From positions 8,883,501-8,947,500 of the forward strand of contig NC_085121.1 in assembly GCF_030269925.1 (NCBI RefSeq): a DNA stretch of 64,000 nucleotides. Direction: 5' to 3'. This document shows positions 25,701 to 36,300 of the stretch, piece after piece. The notes under the pieces were generated by a model. It had not been told where the DNA came from. It did no database searches and saw only the letters and a list, made by a program, of their open reading frames with translations. The DNA comes from Bombyx mori. Taxonomy: Eukaryota; Arthropoda; Insecta; Lepidoptera; Bombycidae. Positions within the stretch are counted from its first letter, which is position 1. Each line of letters starts with the position of its first letter. A program made the position numbers and the translations under genes.

Positions 25701-26596
25701 TTTTATACGGACTCTTGGACTCTATAAATTATTTCGGCCCCACCGACGTATATGTCTGATAATATCTCTACGCGCTAGGTGGGCGATAAGAATAAATTAT
25801 CATAGGAATAAAGGTCGAAATAGTATGAAAAAAATTCCATTTGATTGTCGCTTACGAATATAATTCATTTGGCAGTAAATTAACATATTGCATTTATAAA
25901 ACGGGTTACTTTTAATAATTGATTTTGAATATCAAATCAAATCAAATAAAACAAAAATTATTCCACATAAATGAAAGTACGTACTTGTTGAACGTCAAAA
26001 AGAACTACCGACAATTCACAAAAACTAGCCTCCATCCTGAGAAGAACTGGCAAGAAACTCAGCGGGCATATTGTCTTTTTTGTTTAATATTAGTTTTTTT
26101 TTTAATATCAATTTTTACAATGAGTATTATAACGTAACAATTATTGCAATATTGAAATTCCCGGAGCGAGCAACTCATTCCTATTTTGTGAAATCTTCTA
26201 GATAATCATTGACTTTATAGTAAGCTTTATTGCACAGATGTTCTTTAATAGTTTTCTTAAACCTATGTATATGTAGGTTCTGAACATCTTGTGGCATTTT
26301 GTTGCACAGTATAATAAAAAACATTAAATTTCAGGTATTCCACGTTTCTCGTGATGTATCCCCTCGGTATTACTGGAGAGCTGCTCTGCATGTACCACTC
26401 ATTGGATGAAATCTTCGAGAAAAAACTTTTCACCATCTCAATGCCGAATGCTTGGAATTTCGCGTTTAACTATTACTATTTTCTAATTTTCTACATGTTC
26501 TTGTATATCCCATTGTTCCCAGTACTGTTTGGTCATATGTTATCGCAGAGAAGAAAAATGCTCGGTAAAGAACAGAAAAAATCGAAATCGAATTAA
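19768..26596 (+). CDS. HACD: very-long-chain 3-hydroxyacyl-CoA dehydratase (HACD/PTPLA)
   Basis: Four exons (19768-19856, 20305-20422, 23354-23583, 26335-26596) join in frame to 232 residues. The enzyme performs the third step of very-long-chain fatty acid elongation in the ER, dehydrating 3-hydroxyacyl-CoA to trans-2-enoyl-CoA. Family hallmarks are visible: a YNAAQTLGWSYMLW first membrane segment, QVYSRVFLV, LAWSITEIIRYAYYAL, and MYPLGITGELLCMY, where Tyr154 and Glu161 have the same 7-residue spacing as the catalytic Tyr/Glu pair of yeast Phs1. The tail QRRKMLGKEQKKSKSN is a lysine-rich ER-type C-terminus. About six membrane segments are expected. The size fits the short HACD1/2 type rather than the CS-domain HACD3 type. 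Intron 3 (2.75 kb) holds a mariner and inverted LINE tails; the copy nearest exon 4 ends within about 20 bp of its splice acceptor. An A-rich signal region follows the stop. Confidence 0.95.
20603..20775 (-). repeat. degenerate Bm1-like SINE
   Basis: It lies in HACD intron 2. It keeps the order of the minus-strand Bm1 body (TGCCTAGATGGGTG, ACCCCATAAACAA, TTTGAGACATGAG, CTTCAAACCAGATTAC) with many substitutions. Confidence 0.4.
21840..22068 (+). repeat. degenerate Bm1-like SINE
   Basis: It contains GTAAAGCAGTCATGCAATCTG, AGGTCGGTGGCGGCC and AACATCAGGTGG..CATAAAAAAAT, an aged Bm1 body and tail in HACD intron 2. The 22070-22489 stretch after it has no recognisable identity. Confidence 0.5.
22490..22845 (+). 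repeat. SINE-like retroposon, family C
   Basis: The core GCTGAGTTTCTCGCCGAATC is followed by TAGTAGATGCATTCGCGAAG and then a tail through CACCTGTCCTGGTGAAACTG and CAATCATAAAAAAAAA. It shares its core with family B but has a different 3' tail. It lies in HACD intron 2. Confidence 0.77.
24205..25454 (-). mobile_element. mariner transposon, inactivated
   Basis: A TA dinucleotide flanks both sides (24203-24204, 25455-25456). Inverted ends are ATAGGTTGGGGAAAAAG on the left and AAAGGTTGGAGAAACAG on the right strand. The 1250 bp length is normal for mariner. On the minus strand the transposase starts near 25277 (MSESNEEIRYTLKFYY) with the DNA-binding half intact through RSGRPITDKMD and HISSYDVAE (102-residue frame). 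Further pieces in other frames carry TVAKPGLTRNKV and KRPELINRMGVVF, then MHPPYSPDLTPSDFYRF, which holds the third catalytic Asp. Frameshifts, including one just after the GVVF block, break the DD34D catalytic core, so it is dead. It lies in HACD intron 3, antisense to the gene. Confidence 0.94.
25555..25680 (+). mobile_element. 5'-truncated LINE tail with TTGAT repeats
   Basis: The segment ..GTTCTTTTGACGTTCAACAA..TTTACGTTGAATAAAA ends in a (TTGAT)n tail. It is an inverted relative of 25920-26316, which carries coding sequence. Confidence 0.6.
25920..26316 (-). mobile_element. 5'-truncated non-LTR retrotransposon end (RT tail)
   Basis: On the minus strand an open frame (about 26316 down to a TAG at 26181-26183) reads PQDVQNLHIHRFKKTIKEHL and ends KVNDYLEDFTK, the typical C-terminal tail after a reverse transcriptase in CR1/Jockey-type LINEs. 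A 3' UTR follows and ends in ATCAAATCAAATCAAA (the inverse of TTGAT repeats). Its 5' break is only about 18 bp from the HACD exon 4 acceptor. Confidence 0.7.
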
Positions 26597-27049
26597 CTTG
26601 TAACATTATTATTAATGTGGACTGGTGTGGGCTGATAAAATAGAAAAAAAAAATTAAAATAAAGAAGAAGTATTTTTGTAAAGTTTAGACATATAAATTT
26701 TTAAACTTCGTTTTTAAAACTCTTAATTTACATTTTAATAAGCTGTCGTCAGGTACTAGTTTACAGCTAAATTACAATTTACAGAGATTAATTAAACTTT
26801 CACAGATTAATTAATAATTTCATTGCGAATTTCGGAGTCTTGTCGGGCAAGCGTGAACGAATGCGCAAGCGTGAAAATGCACTAAAGCTACTATTTAACA
26901 TCTACCTAGTTTCGCCACGCCTATGGATGCCAGTTTTAAATGAATCTATCTTTAGAAAGAGCTTAGTTTAGGAGTAAATTACTTCACTTCCCAAGTATGT
27001 TCACGCTACATTTGACAGAATGTCTGTTCGCTAGCTCAGTAAAATCGAG

Positions 27050-27380
27050 GTAATTAAAATATCAGCCGCGAGTCGCGCGTGCGATTCTATATCATTCCAT
27101 TCGTTTTGTGTCGCGCTGTGTTCGGCCCTCGCCGCTCGAGTCGTTGATGCAGTGGTGGTGGTTGGACGCCCCCGCAGACCTCGTAGTCCCCGCTTGTGCG
27201 TGAAGTACTGGCGTGGACAATGTCAAATCAATGTGTAAATTGTGATCTCTTGCGATTGTGCTTTTGCGTGCGAGTTTTTTATCTTCTCGATCGCGTAAAA
27301 GTTGACGTTAAAGTTAAAAGTTAACGCTCCTACGTTTGCCGCAAGGGCCGCTGTTCCAACTCCTTACAACTTTGAGTTAA
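27050..27380. promoter_or_regulatory. CpG-rich island, orphan promoter or first exon candidate
   Basis: It is a sharp rise in CpG and GC inside AT-rich DNA, about 450 bp past the HACD stop (GCCGCGAGTCGCGCGTGCG, CCTCGCCGCTCGAGTCG). Only tiny ORFs are present (18 and 34 codons). It may be the promoter or first non-coding exon of an unrecognised transcript, or a relic of a GC-rich transposon such as that at 29.2 kb. Confidence 0.35.
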
Positions 27381-27702
27381 CTTTGATCTTGATCACACTG
27401 AGCATAACCTCACCGGTCTCGATACTGAGATGGTATTTATCGAATGTTATTACAGTTTTTTTTTAAAATATGTAACAAAAATCTCATTAGACACTTTATA
27501 TTTGCTTAATTTTATGTAAATCTACGGGATAAGGAAATTACATTGCATTTATTTTACTTGGTATTTATGGGTAATGTTAATGAGGGTAACGGTTTTAAGC
27601 GCGCTTTTGTACGTTAAGTTGTTACGTTTGGGTTATGGATATTGATAATTTATTAAATGATTGAGCCTGTATCAATTTTTATTATTTCTTTAGCCATTAT
27701 TA

Positions 27703-27932
27703 CCGAGGAGGGTATTTGCGCGACATAATTGCAACTTTAGAGGAGAGCCATTTAAAGTTTAAAATTTGTAAATACATTACAAACAAAAAACTTCAGCTAT
27801 TTGAATGGGGTAACCTTAGTTGAATTTCAATTAAAAACATCAAATTTGTTGATAATAATACCCAATAAAAGGGACCTTTAATTACAAAGATAAATGTCGC
27901 TTAACCCAAATAGCCTTTGACCTCGCGATATG
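27703..27932. mobile_element. palindromic MITE, copy 2 of 3
   Basis: It starts CCGAGGAGGGTATTTG and ends AATAGCCTTTGACCTCGCG. The interior has TAGTTGAATTTCAATTAAAA and GACCTTTAATTACAAAG, shared with the copies at 11724 and 45418. Confidence 0.65.
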
Positions 27933-28009
27933 TTAACTGGTAATTAATGCCTTATGGCGTTAGTTTGCCAGCGGTACTCTTCTCTCTAATAAAGTTTAAA
28001 TAACTTACA

Positions 28010-28335
28010 TGTGGTTGGGCGTATTTTGAGCCCACGGTCTCTGTTGCGCAGCAGTCACAAGTTCCAGTTTGAAGGGTGAACTTAGATGATGCACCACTTT
28101 GAAAAGGCGGCACGACACGAAAACCCTCGTTTCGTGGCCGCCGGAAATTACATACCCGATTCTGCGGACAGAATGGTAAACAGTCGAAGTCGCCCTAAAC
28201 ACATCATTTCGGATCCTCCCGAACTGCTCTTGCTAGGGCTAATGTTAGCAAAACCTGGTTTGGGCTCTTGTACACGCTAGAATAACGCTGATATAGCCTC
28301 TCAAGGCTCATCAGCATAGGTAGAAGAAAAAAAGT
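28010..28335 (+). repeat. Bm1 fragment followed by family B tail
   Basis: An old Bm1 fragment (GCAGCAGTCACAAGTTCCAG) is joined to a family B element with an internal deletion (GTCGCCCTAAACACATCAT, then CTCTTGCTAGGGCTAATG, CTCTCAAGGCTCATCAGC, A-run). Confidence 0.55.
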
Positions 28336-28494
28336 CGATACAATTGGAAATTGGACCCCAAATTTGAAGAGGGGTGTTTTAACACCGTCCCGATAATGGG
28401 TTTGTTTACCCATCGACTGCGAAATGTATGGTGAAAAAAAACTTGAAAACAAACATAATACAATACAACATACATTTTGTGATATTTTTTTTAT

Positions 28495-28800
28495 GATTGA
28501 AATATTACTGGTGGCCCGGAGGCCTTTCCAGTTTTATCAGGACAGGTGGGCGAGCAAAACTTAGGCAGGAGGGGTGGGATTTGCTAACAGCTGCCGGAGC
28601 GCCTCCGAAGAAGACCTAACAACTCAAGAGCAGCTGCTTCGCGAATGAATCTACTACCGAATCGGAATCGCGACCCGCTGAGAAGATCCGGCGAGAAACT
28701 CAACGGGCTGATGCATGGGTTAGGTTGCACATCGAACTTTTTGTCGAGTTCGATGAATACGGTTACCGGGGTTTTGTGAGCTATGCATCCTTATTATGTG
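28495..28800 (-). repeat. SINE-like retroposon, family C
   Basis: It is a minus-strand copy: poly-T, ACTGGTGGCCCGGAGGCCTT, GGAGGGGTGGGATTTGCTAA, GATCCGGCGAGAAACTCAAC, and a truncated 5' part. Confidence 0.8.
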
Positions 28801-29194
28801 TGTACAATACGCAAACTCAAAGTAGTTCATGTGATTGTAAGCGAGAGAAGTTCTGTTTTTTTACTGCGAGTGCGAGTTTATTAGAACTGATAACTTGTAA
28901 ATTGTCTAGCTTTTTTTTGAGTTTTATGTATAATTTGCCTGAAAAAATCCGACAAAAAAAAGAAAAGTTATATCAAGTTGAATCTTATATATATATAGGC
29001 AAAGTTAAGTATATCTTTAGAAAAAAATAATTAAATATTGTATTATTTACGACTTGGGAAAGAGTAACGGATGTTGCTAAATTATTTATCATGAACGAAG
29101 TAACAATATTCTTAGGTAGGTTTTAATATTAGTCCAAGATCCCAGCGCGTTCTGACGTAACTTATTTTCACATGGATGAAACCTTCACGACTTA

Positions 29195-30295
29195 CGGCCT
29201 GGCCACGGGGATCGGCGGTGCGAACAGCGAAGCGGTGGGCGAGGCGACCATTCGCGCAGCACCGTTTGCAGGCCACGGGTACTCACGTTCGCCGCCGCGA
29301 CTAGTAAGGAAGTCCGACAGCGAAATGTCTATATCGAAATTATCTCGATATTGCTTACAAATTAATAGTTTTTTGGTTCAGGACCTATTATTTGGAAAAT
29401 ATTGTGAAGTACATGATTTGAATAAGAATCGGAGTATACCTATAGATGGAGAATTCCACAAGAAGTACGAGAAATACTTTGGGTGGCTAGACTTCCAAAT
29501 AGCTGGTCTAGCTAGTATTTCAGCTATTTTATTTTTTTATTGCTTAGATGGGTGGACGAGCTCACAGCCCACCTTGTGTTAAGTGGTTACTGGAGCCCAT
29601 AGACATCCACAACGTAAATGCGCCACCCACCTTGAGATATAAGTTCTAAGGTCTCAAGTATAGTTATAATGGCTGCCTCACCCTTCAAACCGAAACGCAT
29701 TACTACTTCACGGCAGAAATAGGCAGGGTGGTAGTACCCACCCGTGTAGACTCACAAGAGGTCCTACCACCAGTAATTACGCAAATTATTATTTTGAAGA
29801 TTTCATTTTTATCACACGATGTTATTCCTTCACCGTGGAAATCAATCGTGAACGTTGAGTGTTGTTGAGTACGTATTTCATTACAAAAATTGGTACCCGC
29901 CTGATATTCGAACACCGGTGCATCGCTCAACACGATTGCACCGGACGTCCGTTAGGCCACGACGACTTTAAAAATATAAAATAAAAAATAAATAAAAAAT
30001 ATAAAAATTTCGGCGTTAATTTTTCGCGGCGAAAACAACTAAACTCATTTAATCACTGTACTATTCGCCGCGACTACCGCTCGACTCCGTGGCTCGCGCC
30101 GTCCGTATTCATGCATTTGTTTTGCTCGCCCGCCGCATCGCGCGATTCGCTCGGTACATTTCGCCGGTCGCTTCGCCGGTCGCCGGTGCGCGTGGCTTGT
30201 TAGGTACATTTCTATGCGCTTGTTTTAGTCGCTAGACGCTTCGCCGTTCGCACCGCGCGAATATTCGCATCGGCGAATGTCCCGTGGCCAGGCTG
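29195..30295. mobile_element. GC-rich terminal-inverted-repeat element with TTA target site
   Basis: The ends are CGGCCTGGCCACGGG (left) and CAGCCTGGCCACGGG (inverse of right), flanked by TTA (29192-29194 and 30296-30298). Both arms continue as CpG-rich subterminal sequence with GGCGAAGCG- and GGTGCGAAC-type blocks. The 3-bp target and TIR size suggest PIF/Harbinger, but no transposase is visible and the class is inferred. A full-length Bm1 (29532-29966) is inserted inside. Confidence 0.65.
29532..29966 (-). repeat. near-complete Bm1 SINE
   Basis: On the minus strand a tRNA-like head carries an A box (GTGGCCTAACGG, 29949-29960) and a B box (GTGTTCGAATATC, 29903-29915). A middle part with TTCCACGGTGAAGGAATAAC follows, then the body GGTGGTAGGACCTCTTGTGA to CACCCATCTAAGCAATAAAA. 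At about 435 bp this is the most complete copy here, and it shows that the many headless copies in the window are 5'-truncated members of the same SINE. The name Bm1 is from memory of the Bombyx family. Confidence 0.87.
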
Positions 30296-31409
30296 TTAGT
30301 AGCGTCTAGTATACTTTAAATACCTGCCTACTTGTGGAGCTTGCCCTGTGACACCTGTATAAAATGTCAGACACTTCATGGACCAGAGCTTTTGTCAGAC
30401 GCTTTAAAGCTCGACAAGAAATTAATGAACTTTACTTATTTTTTCATGTCTGACTTTTAAATATGTTATTCAAGTAACTATTACAAACCAAGTTATATTT
30501 CATCAGTCAGACAAATTCGAGTGACCAAACTTCCGCTAAACAAAAAAAATATTCAGCCGGGAGTGCGAGCGCGAGAGCACTGCGCATGCGTCTCAGAGTA
30601 ACAAATTGAAATATATTGAAGATACTTACTAATTTCAATCCAAGATTTTTGCATCCTTATTTCAATAAAATCCCTTATTAAAAAAAATATTTAAAAATAT
30701 TGAATCCATGCAAAATATATATCTATATACACATTTGTTAAGTTGAATCTTTTTTAATTTCTTTGAGCCATTTCGAATCTTTTCAAATCTCTTTTTCTAA
30801 TCAGGGATGAGCTTCAATATTAAGTTGTGAATTAATACAACAACAAGTACAAATATTCTGTTACATACATACACTCAAAGGAAGCCAATAAAAGTATGTT
30901 AAAATATGTAACATCCAAATAAGTATTTTATAAACAAAAAGAAACCATATTACGCAATCTACATTAATTAACAAAAAGATGTACCTACCTACACCGATTA
31001 ACGAGATCCGGTAGGACGCAGATTTCTGTATATTTTAACATTCCGTTAATGTGATCGTCGGCTTTGAATATCCAATCAGAAGAGATCAAGGATATCTTTC
31101 TGGAAAAATAAAAAGCAATTACATACATTATCTTCTAATTTAAAAGATCAGATAAAAAATGATAAGAAATACAAAACTGTTTTGCTAATTCCGTTCCGCC
31201 TATTCTTTGGTAAAATAACAATAACATTGTCCGTTATCAGCTTATTATTACCTTATATTATAAATGTATGTAAAATAACAAAAATTACGTAATACTGCTA
31301 CGTAATGTTTCGCTTTACCTTTTTGTTAATAAAAAATATTAAAACGATATTTAAGCGATGGCTTTAAAATAATGAATTAAAATATCATATTGTGAGTTCT
31401 TGTTTAAAT

Positions 31410-31605
31410 TTTATTATAATCTGGTGAACGAGCTCACCGCTCTGCGGTTACCGAAGTCCATAGACACCCATAACACAAAAGATGCCACCTATCTCGAGAG
31501 ACGAGGTCTAAATCTCAATTCTATAGTTTACAGACCTTTCAATCCGAACGCATTACTGCTTCGCGGTCCTACTATCAGTCGATACGTAAATTATAATTCT
31601 GAATT
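31410..31605 (-). repeat. degenerate Bm1-like SINE
   Basis: The minus-strand Bm1 body order is recognisable (GAACGAGCTCACC, TAGACACCCATAAC, TCTCGAGAGACGAGGTCT, CGAACGCATTACTGCTTCG). Both ends are lost. Confidence 0.6.
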
Positions 31606-31842
31606 TTCGAAAAAATAACAACTATTTTAAGTAGCTCACGGTTCAGCTGTTTTTAGGCGGACACCCGAGCTGATATTCATTACAAGCGTTACAACGTGAA
31701 TGTCACTGAACATTTTAAACAACATGAATGTCGCCACTCACCCTAAGACACGAGATTGAAGTCCCATTTGCAGATACAATTAGTTATCAATTTGTTTAAT
31801 TTATGTTAGGATAACATTTTTTTTTTATAGGTATTTACGTAA

Positions 31843-32439
31843 TACTTGACTTCTGCGAGTGCACCATCTCGCAGAAGGAGGCGGCGGGGCGCATGAGAGA
31901 CGCACAATCCCGCCGCTGTCGAGCGGGGGCCACGGAGGCGGATCTCGCCCAAGCCCTGGCCCTCTAAGTGTTTCGGGTCCCCCTCACATGTCGATCTGGG
32001 GACCGGCGAGGGGACCCTAAGAAGACGACGTGCAAGCTGCTCTGCATGCGTTTTGCGCAAGAGCATCCAGGTGATGGAAGGCCGGCTATCCTCGACCCAC
32101 GCTGGTTCTGGCCCAGCGGGGTATTCCGTAGGGTAACTTATTCTAACCGGCGCCATCTAGGCGGGCTTCGGACAGCCTGCCGACCGAGAGGGCTGGTGGT
32201 CATGGCGCCGACGACCGCGTCCGCCGTCCCGAAGGGGAGGGTGATGGGACAGATGTGCTCCGCACTAAACGCTTCACTTTCCCCCCTTTGCCTTTTCATA
32301 AGTTCTGTCTCATGCGAGGTTTGGACGTTGGTTGTTGAGCGACAGGAGATTTTAGTCAGTTCGACTCTGACATACCCCGCCCGCCATCCTCAGTGAAGGG
32401 CGGAAGTCCGACGATTTCCTCCTGACCAAAAAAAAGAAG
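31843..32439 (+). mobile_element. GC-rich 5'-truncated retroposon with target duplication
   Basis: It is bounded by near-exact direct repeats AGGTATTTACRTAA (about 31829-31842 and 32438-32451), with an A8 stretch just before the right repeat. The insert is GC- and CpG-rich, unlike its flanks, and ends CGGAAGTCCGACGATTTCCT. Conceptual translation is broken by stops. An R1-clade-like LINE 3' end is a guess; what is seen is a poly-A tailed retroposition event. Confidence 0.65.
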
Positions 32440-33241
32440 GTATTTACATAAATTGTTTTTCATTTTTGTAATGTGTAAAGTAGTAGTATAATTATCAATA
32501 AACTTATTGTTCATATTTGTATGTATATTCATAAGTATATATTTGTTAACCTCTAAGTACACCGCGGTTAATTTATTTCCTCTTGTCCACCTGATAGTTG
32601 TCTGGAAGAAATCGCTCTTAGCGATAAGACCGTCCATTGTACTTTTTTGTAATTAATGGATTGCATTTGTTTATTGTGCATTTTTGTTTATTTTAGCATA
32701 TTCGCTCTCTCTGAAACTACTATTGTTATTAAACTAGAAAGCATGACTGCTTCAGAGCAGAAATAGTTAGACGATGATTGACATGGACGGTAATGGTGAT
32801 GGCATACCTCCAGTGATTTTATCGTGATTAGAACATATCGTTATCCCTAACAAATGGTGCCACCGGGTATTTCTGTTGCGAATCAGTCGTGCATTTCGAT
32901 CCTGGCTATAAGTGGTATAATTTTATGATGTTAATTATAAATATTAAATATATTTTGCATTGAACCGTTAGGTTTTCTAAATTAAAATGTATCTATATTT
33001 CAACTATTCTATTTTATATCTATATACAATATATAACTATTTGGCTTATCATCAACTTTAAAAAACATTTTGAGTAATACAATGACTGTTAACAACAGAA
33101 AAATACCTGCTTGCGCAAAACACATCAATTATGATTTTTATCTAAATCTAAACGTTTTCGTATCAGATTTTACTGATTTTTATAAGATATATCGATATTG
33201 ATAATGGTAGTTCTATCAATTAATCTCACGGCGTGGGGTTG

Positions 33242-33272
33242 TATAAATTAATAATATTAGCCATTAATCAAA
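33242..33272 (+). promoter_or_regulatory. core promoter of the secreted group-7-like gene
   Basis: TATAAAT at 33242-33248 is followed about 20 bp later by ATCAAAGT, an initiator-like sequence, and by a leader of about 30 nt before the ATG at 33301. The arrangement is typical of a tightly regulated insect secreted-protein gene. Confidence 0.5.
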
Positions 33273-33300
33273 GTAGAATATTGTTGGTGTTACAAGAAAC

Positions 33301-36300
33301 ATGTACAAGTATTCGGCTGTTCTAATACTGGCGCTGTTGGTTGCAACAGAGGGCCATGATTTTGTTGCCCAGAGCCAATTCCATTCTCAAGCCAGGAATG
33401 CCGTGTAAGTTAAATCCTTCTAAGTTATATTCATTTCTAATTTATTGAAATAACATAGTGTAGAGTCAAATACATCATGCAGAAGAAGGGTTATTGGGTT
33501 AAGAAATCGTCTCATATTAGCCTTCATATGTTCATTAAATTAATTTATCCTCATAATTATGAGGGTATAGGCAATTGATTCAGTGGGTTCTAAATGTAGA
33601 ACCCTCTGAACCAATCGCTTAGTAACAAGCATAGTAGCTATACGTCCAATAGGTACATGCTTGTTAATTAGTAATAAAATATTAGTAAATCATTAAAATG
33701 TAAACATTGAATATATTTCACGAAACGATTTTTAGATTTTGAACTATTCAACAATATTTTTTTTATGTTCACAAGATAATTAAACTAAAATTTTAATTGA
33801 AAATTAAAAAAAAGAAGTACTTACAGTTTTTTAAATATAAGCATTTTAGTCGCTTAGTGCGGTAGGGCCCTAAAAATATCCTTGAGCTCGCGGTCTGTTC
33901 CCAATATCTACAGATCGTCAAGTCCCACATACCCCGGGCGCCCCTTAGGCGCGGGGACCTCATAGGAGGTTTGACCCCAGTCCCCGAAAAAAAAAGGGAT
34001 TTGTATATGAGTAACAAGTAAGGAGTAAGGAACAACTTTCCCCGGCTTACTTTATTAAACTTTTAGCTACTCCATGAGATATTTAAGTTTTTTTTTGTTT
34101 TTTTTTTATATTGCTTAGATGGGTGGACGAGCTCACAGCCCACCTGGTGTTAAGTGGTTACTGGAGCCCATAGACATCCACAACGTAAATGCGCCACCCT
34201 TCAAACCGAAACGCATTACTGCTTCACGGCAGAAATGGGCAGGGTGGTGGTACCTACCCGCGCGGACTCACAATAGATTCTACCACCAGTAAACCATAGT
34301 TTCATCAGGGTATTTTGTAACTTTTCGTCACACATCAATTTAAAATAATCCAACTAACAATACGTAAACTATCGATTGAACACACAAAAATTATTGTAGT
34401 GAAATTTAAACTAATATATTTTATGTATACTTTCTGAATTAATAAACTTTTATTGTAATAATATCATTGTTTGATAAGATCTATAGGAATATTTATGCTG
34501 ATTATTTAATAACGTTGAATATTTCAGCATAAAATAATTTAACTAGATCAAACTGCGGATAAGATACGGTTGTTTTTATCTAAATATTATTTCTAATCGA
34601 AACATCAACATCGGTTGTCTTTTACGTTGCTTAATAGTGAAGGTGATTTTGATTATGATTAGATAGATATTTTTGTTTTCGTAACATTTCGGGTATAAAT
34701 TATTAAAATATTAAATTAAACTCCCATGATCAAGTACTTAATTCATTCAAAACCAGAAAGTAGATTCTTAATCAAGAAAAATACCGAAGTTCGTAAAGGT
34801 ACTGGAAATATAAGTAGAAGAGATTATAGGATAAAATGTCTTCATTACCGCTATTGCTCATTATGAAATGCCTGAGTTGATGTTAGTTAGCATACGATAC
34901 CTTTGTTACCCCATTCACGGGTAGCAAGCAGTAATCTGCATATTTCTGCCGCGAAGAAGTCATGAACTTCGGTTTGAAGTCGGATAGCCATTGTACTTAC
35001 AATATAATTGAGACTTCGACGTTGTGATGTCTGAAGCTTTTGATAGTGATTATCTAATTTTAAATTATAGATGCCTGCTAACTGGAGTAGCAGACAATGA
35101 AATTTATATTTATTGTTTTCCAAAAATAAATAGTTCATAGTGGCAATATTACTTAAATGTCTATCATCAGATATATATAATTTTTTTTATTGCTCACAGC
35201 CGACCTGGTGTTAAGTGGTTACTGGAGCTCATAGACATCTACGACGTAAACGCGCCACCCACCTTGAGATATAAGTTCTAAGGTCTCAAGTATAGTTACA
35301 AGAGCTGCCCCACTCTTCAAACCGAAACGTATTACTGCTTCACGGCAGAAATGGGCAGTATGGTGGTACTTACCCGTGCGGACTCACAAGAGGTCCTACC
35401 ACCAGTAGTCTCAGAGTAAAATGGTCCTCAATACAAATGTCGAAATAACAAGGGTTTTACTATGTTGTTATGAATGGAATAGAAGCCCGTGGGGCTTAAC
35501 TGGTGGGAAAAACTGGTAAGGAAGTCGAATGATGCACATTTGTATGCTGGCACAGCTGCCGGCTCTCAAACTTTCTGGCAGTCACCAATGGTATGGTATA
35601 AGGCAAGGTAGCGGGAATATTAATCGTTTTGAAGGATGGCATAGATATGATAATAATCCAATTATGGGCCTCATATCAATATGGTAGTGGTATTCACGTT
35701 GTTACGTCTAGTTAAAAACTCTATATATCATTTATTTTGCTACATGATGCTGCAGTAGGAGTGGCCGGTGAAATTTATGCAATAATTGTTTTTTTTTTAG
35801 CACTCGTAACTGGGAAGGCCTTGGTCTAACAGCAGATATCAACGCATACGTCGACAGCATGATTGATACATTGGTTCCGTTCATGATAAAACATGACCTT
35901 GATCCTTTAAGTATTCCCGACATCGAAGAGACTTTTGAAGTTGTTAGTATACAATTATAAGATTTTTATTAGAACATTGTCGTATGATAACATATACATA
36001 AAATGTAGTAACGTATTACTTCAAATATTATATGTAAAAACGAAATACCAGTCGTTCGTCATGAGATCTCCGAAATTACGAGTACGAGAGTCTTAATATT
36101 TGGTACAGATCCTTTTGTGATTTAGGCGTTCAGTAAGAACTGATTTGACGTAAATCCTATCCAGTATGGATTTTTTTATATTGTATTACAATAATTATCA
36201 TGGTAATCGATAATGAACTTTTGACCTGACAGTTTTTTTGCCCTTGTAGGCAGACGGGCATACGGCCCACCTGATGGTGAGTGGTTACAGTCGCCCATGG

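Noticed and set aside
27145..27350. Two small ORFs (18 and 34 codons) in the CpG island
   Set aside because: Too short and without homology; kept only as part of the promoter candidate.
29172..29582. Plus-strand ORF of 136 codons
   Set aside because: It crosses the end of the TIR element and the tail of the inserted Bm1, so it is a chance frame.
29895..29966. Genuine tRNA gene
   Set aside because: The A and B boxes belong to the Bm1 SINE head; the acceptor stem and full cloverleaf are not maintained and Bm1 body follows directly.
31968..32396. ORFs of 142 and 116 codons on both strands
   Set aside because: They lie wholly inside the GC-rich retroposon, where stops are rare by composition.
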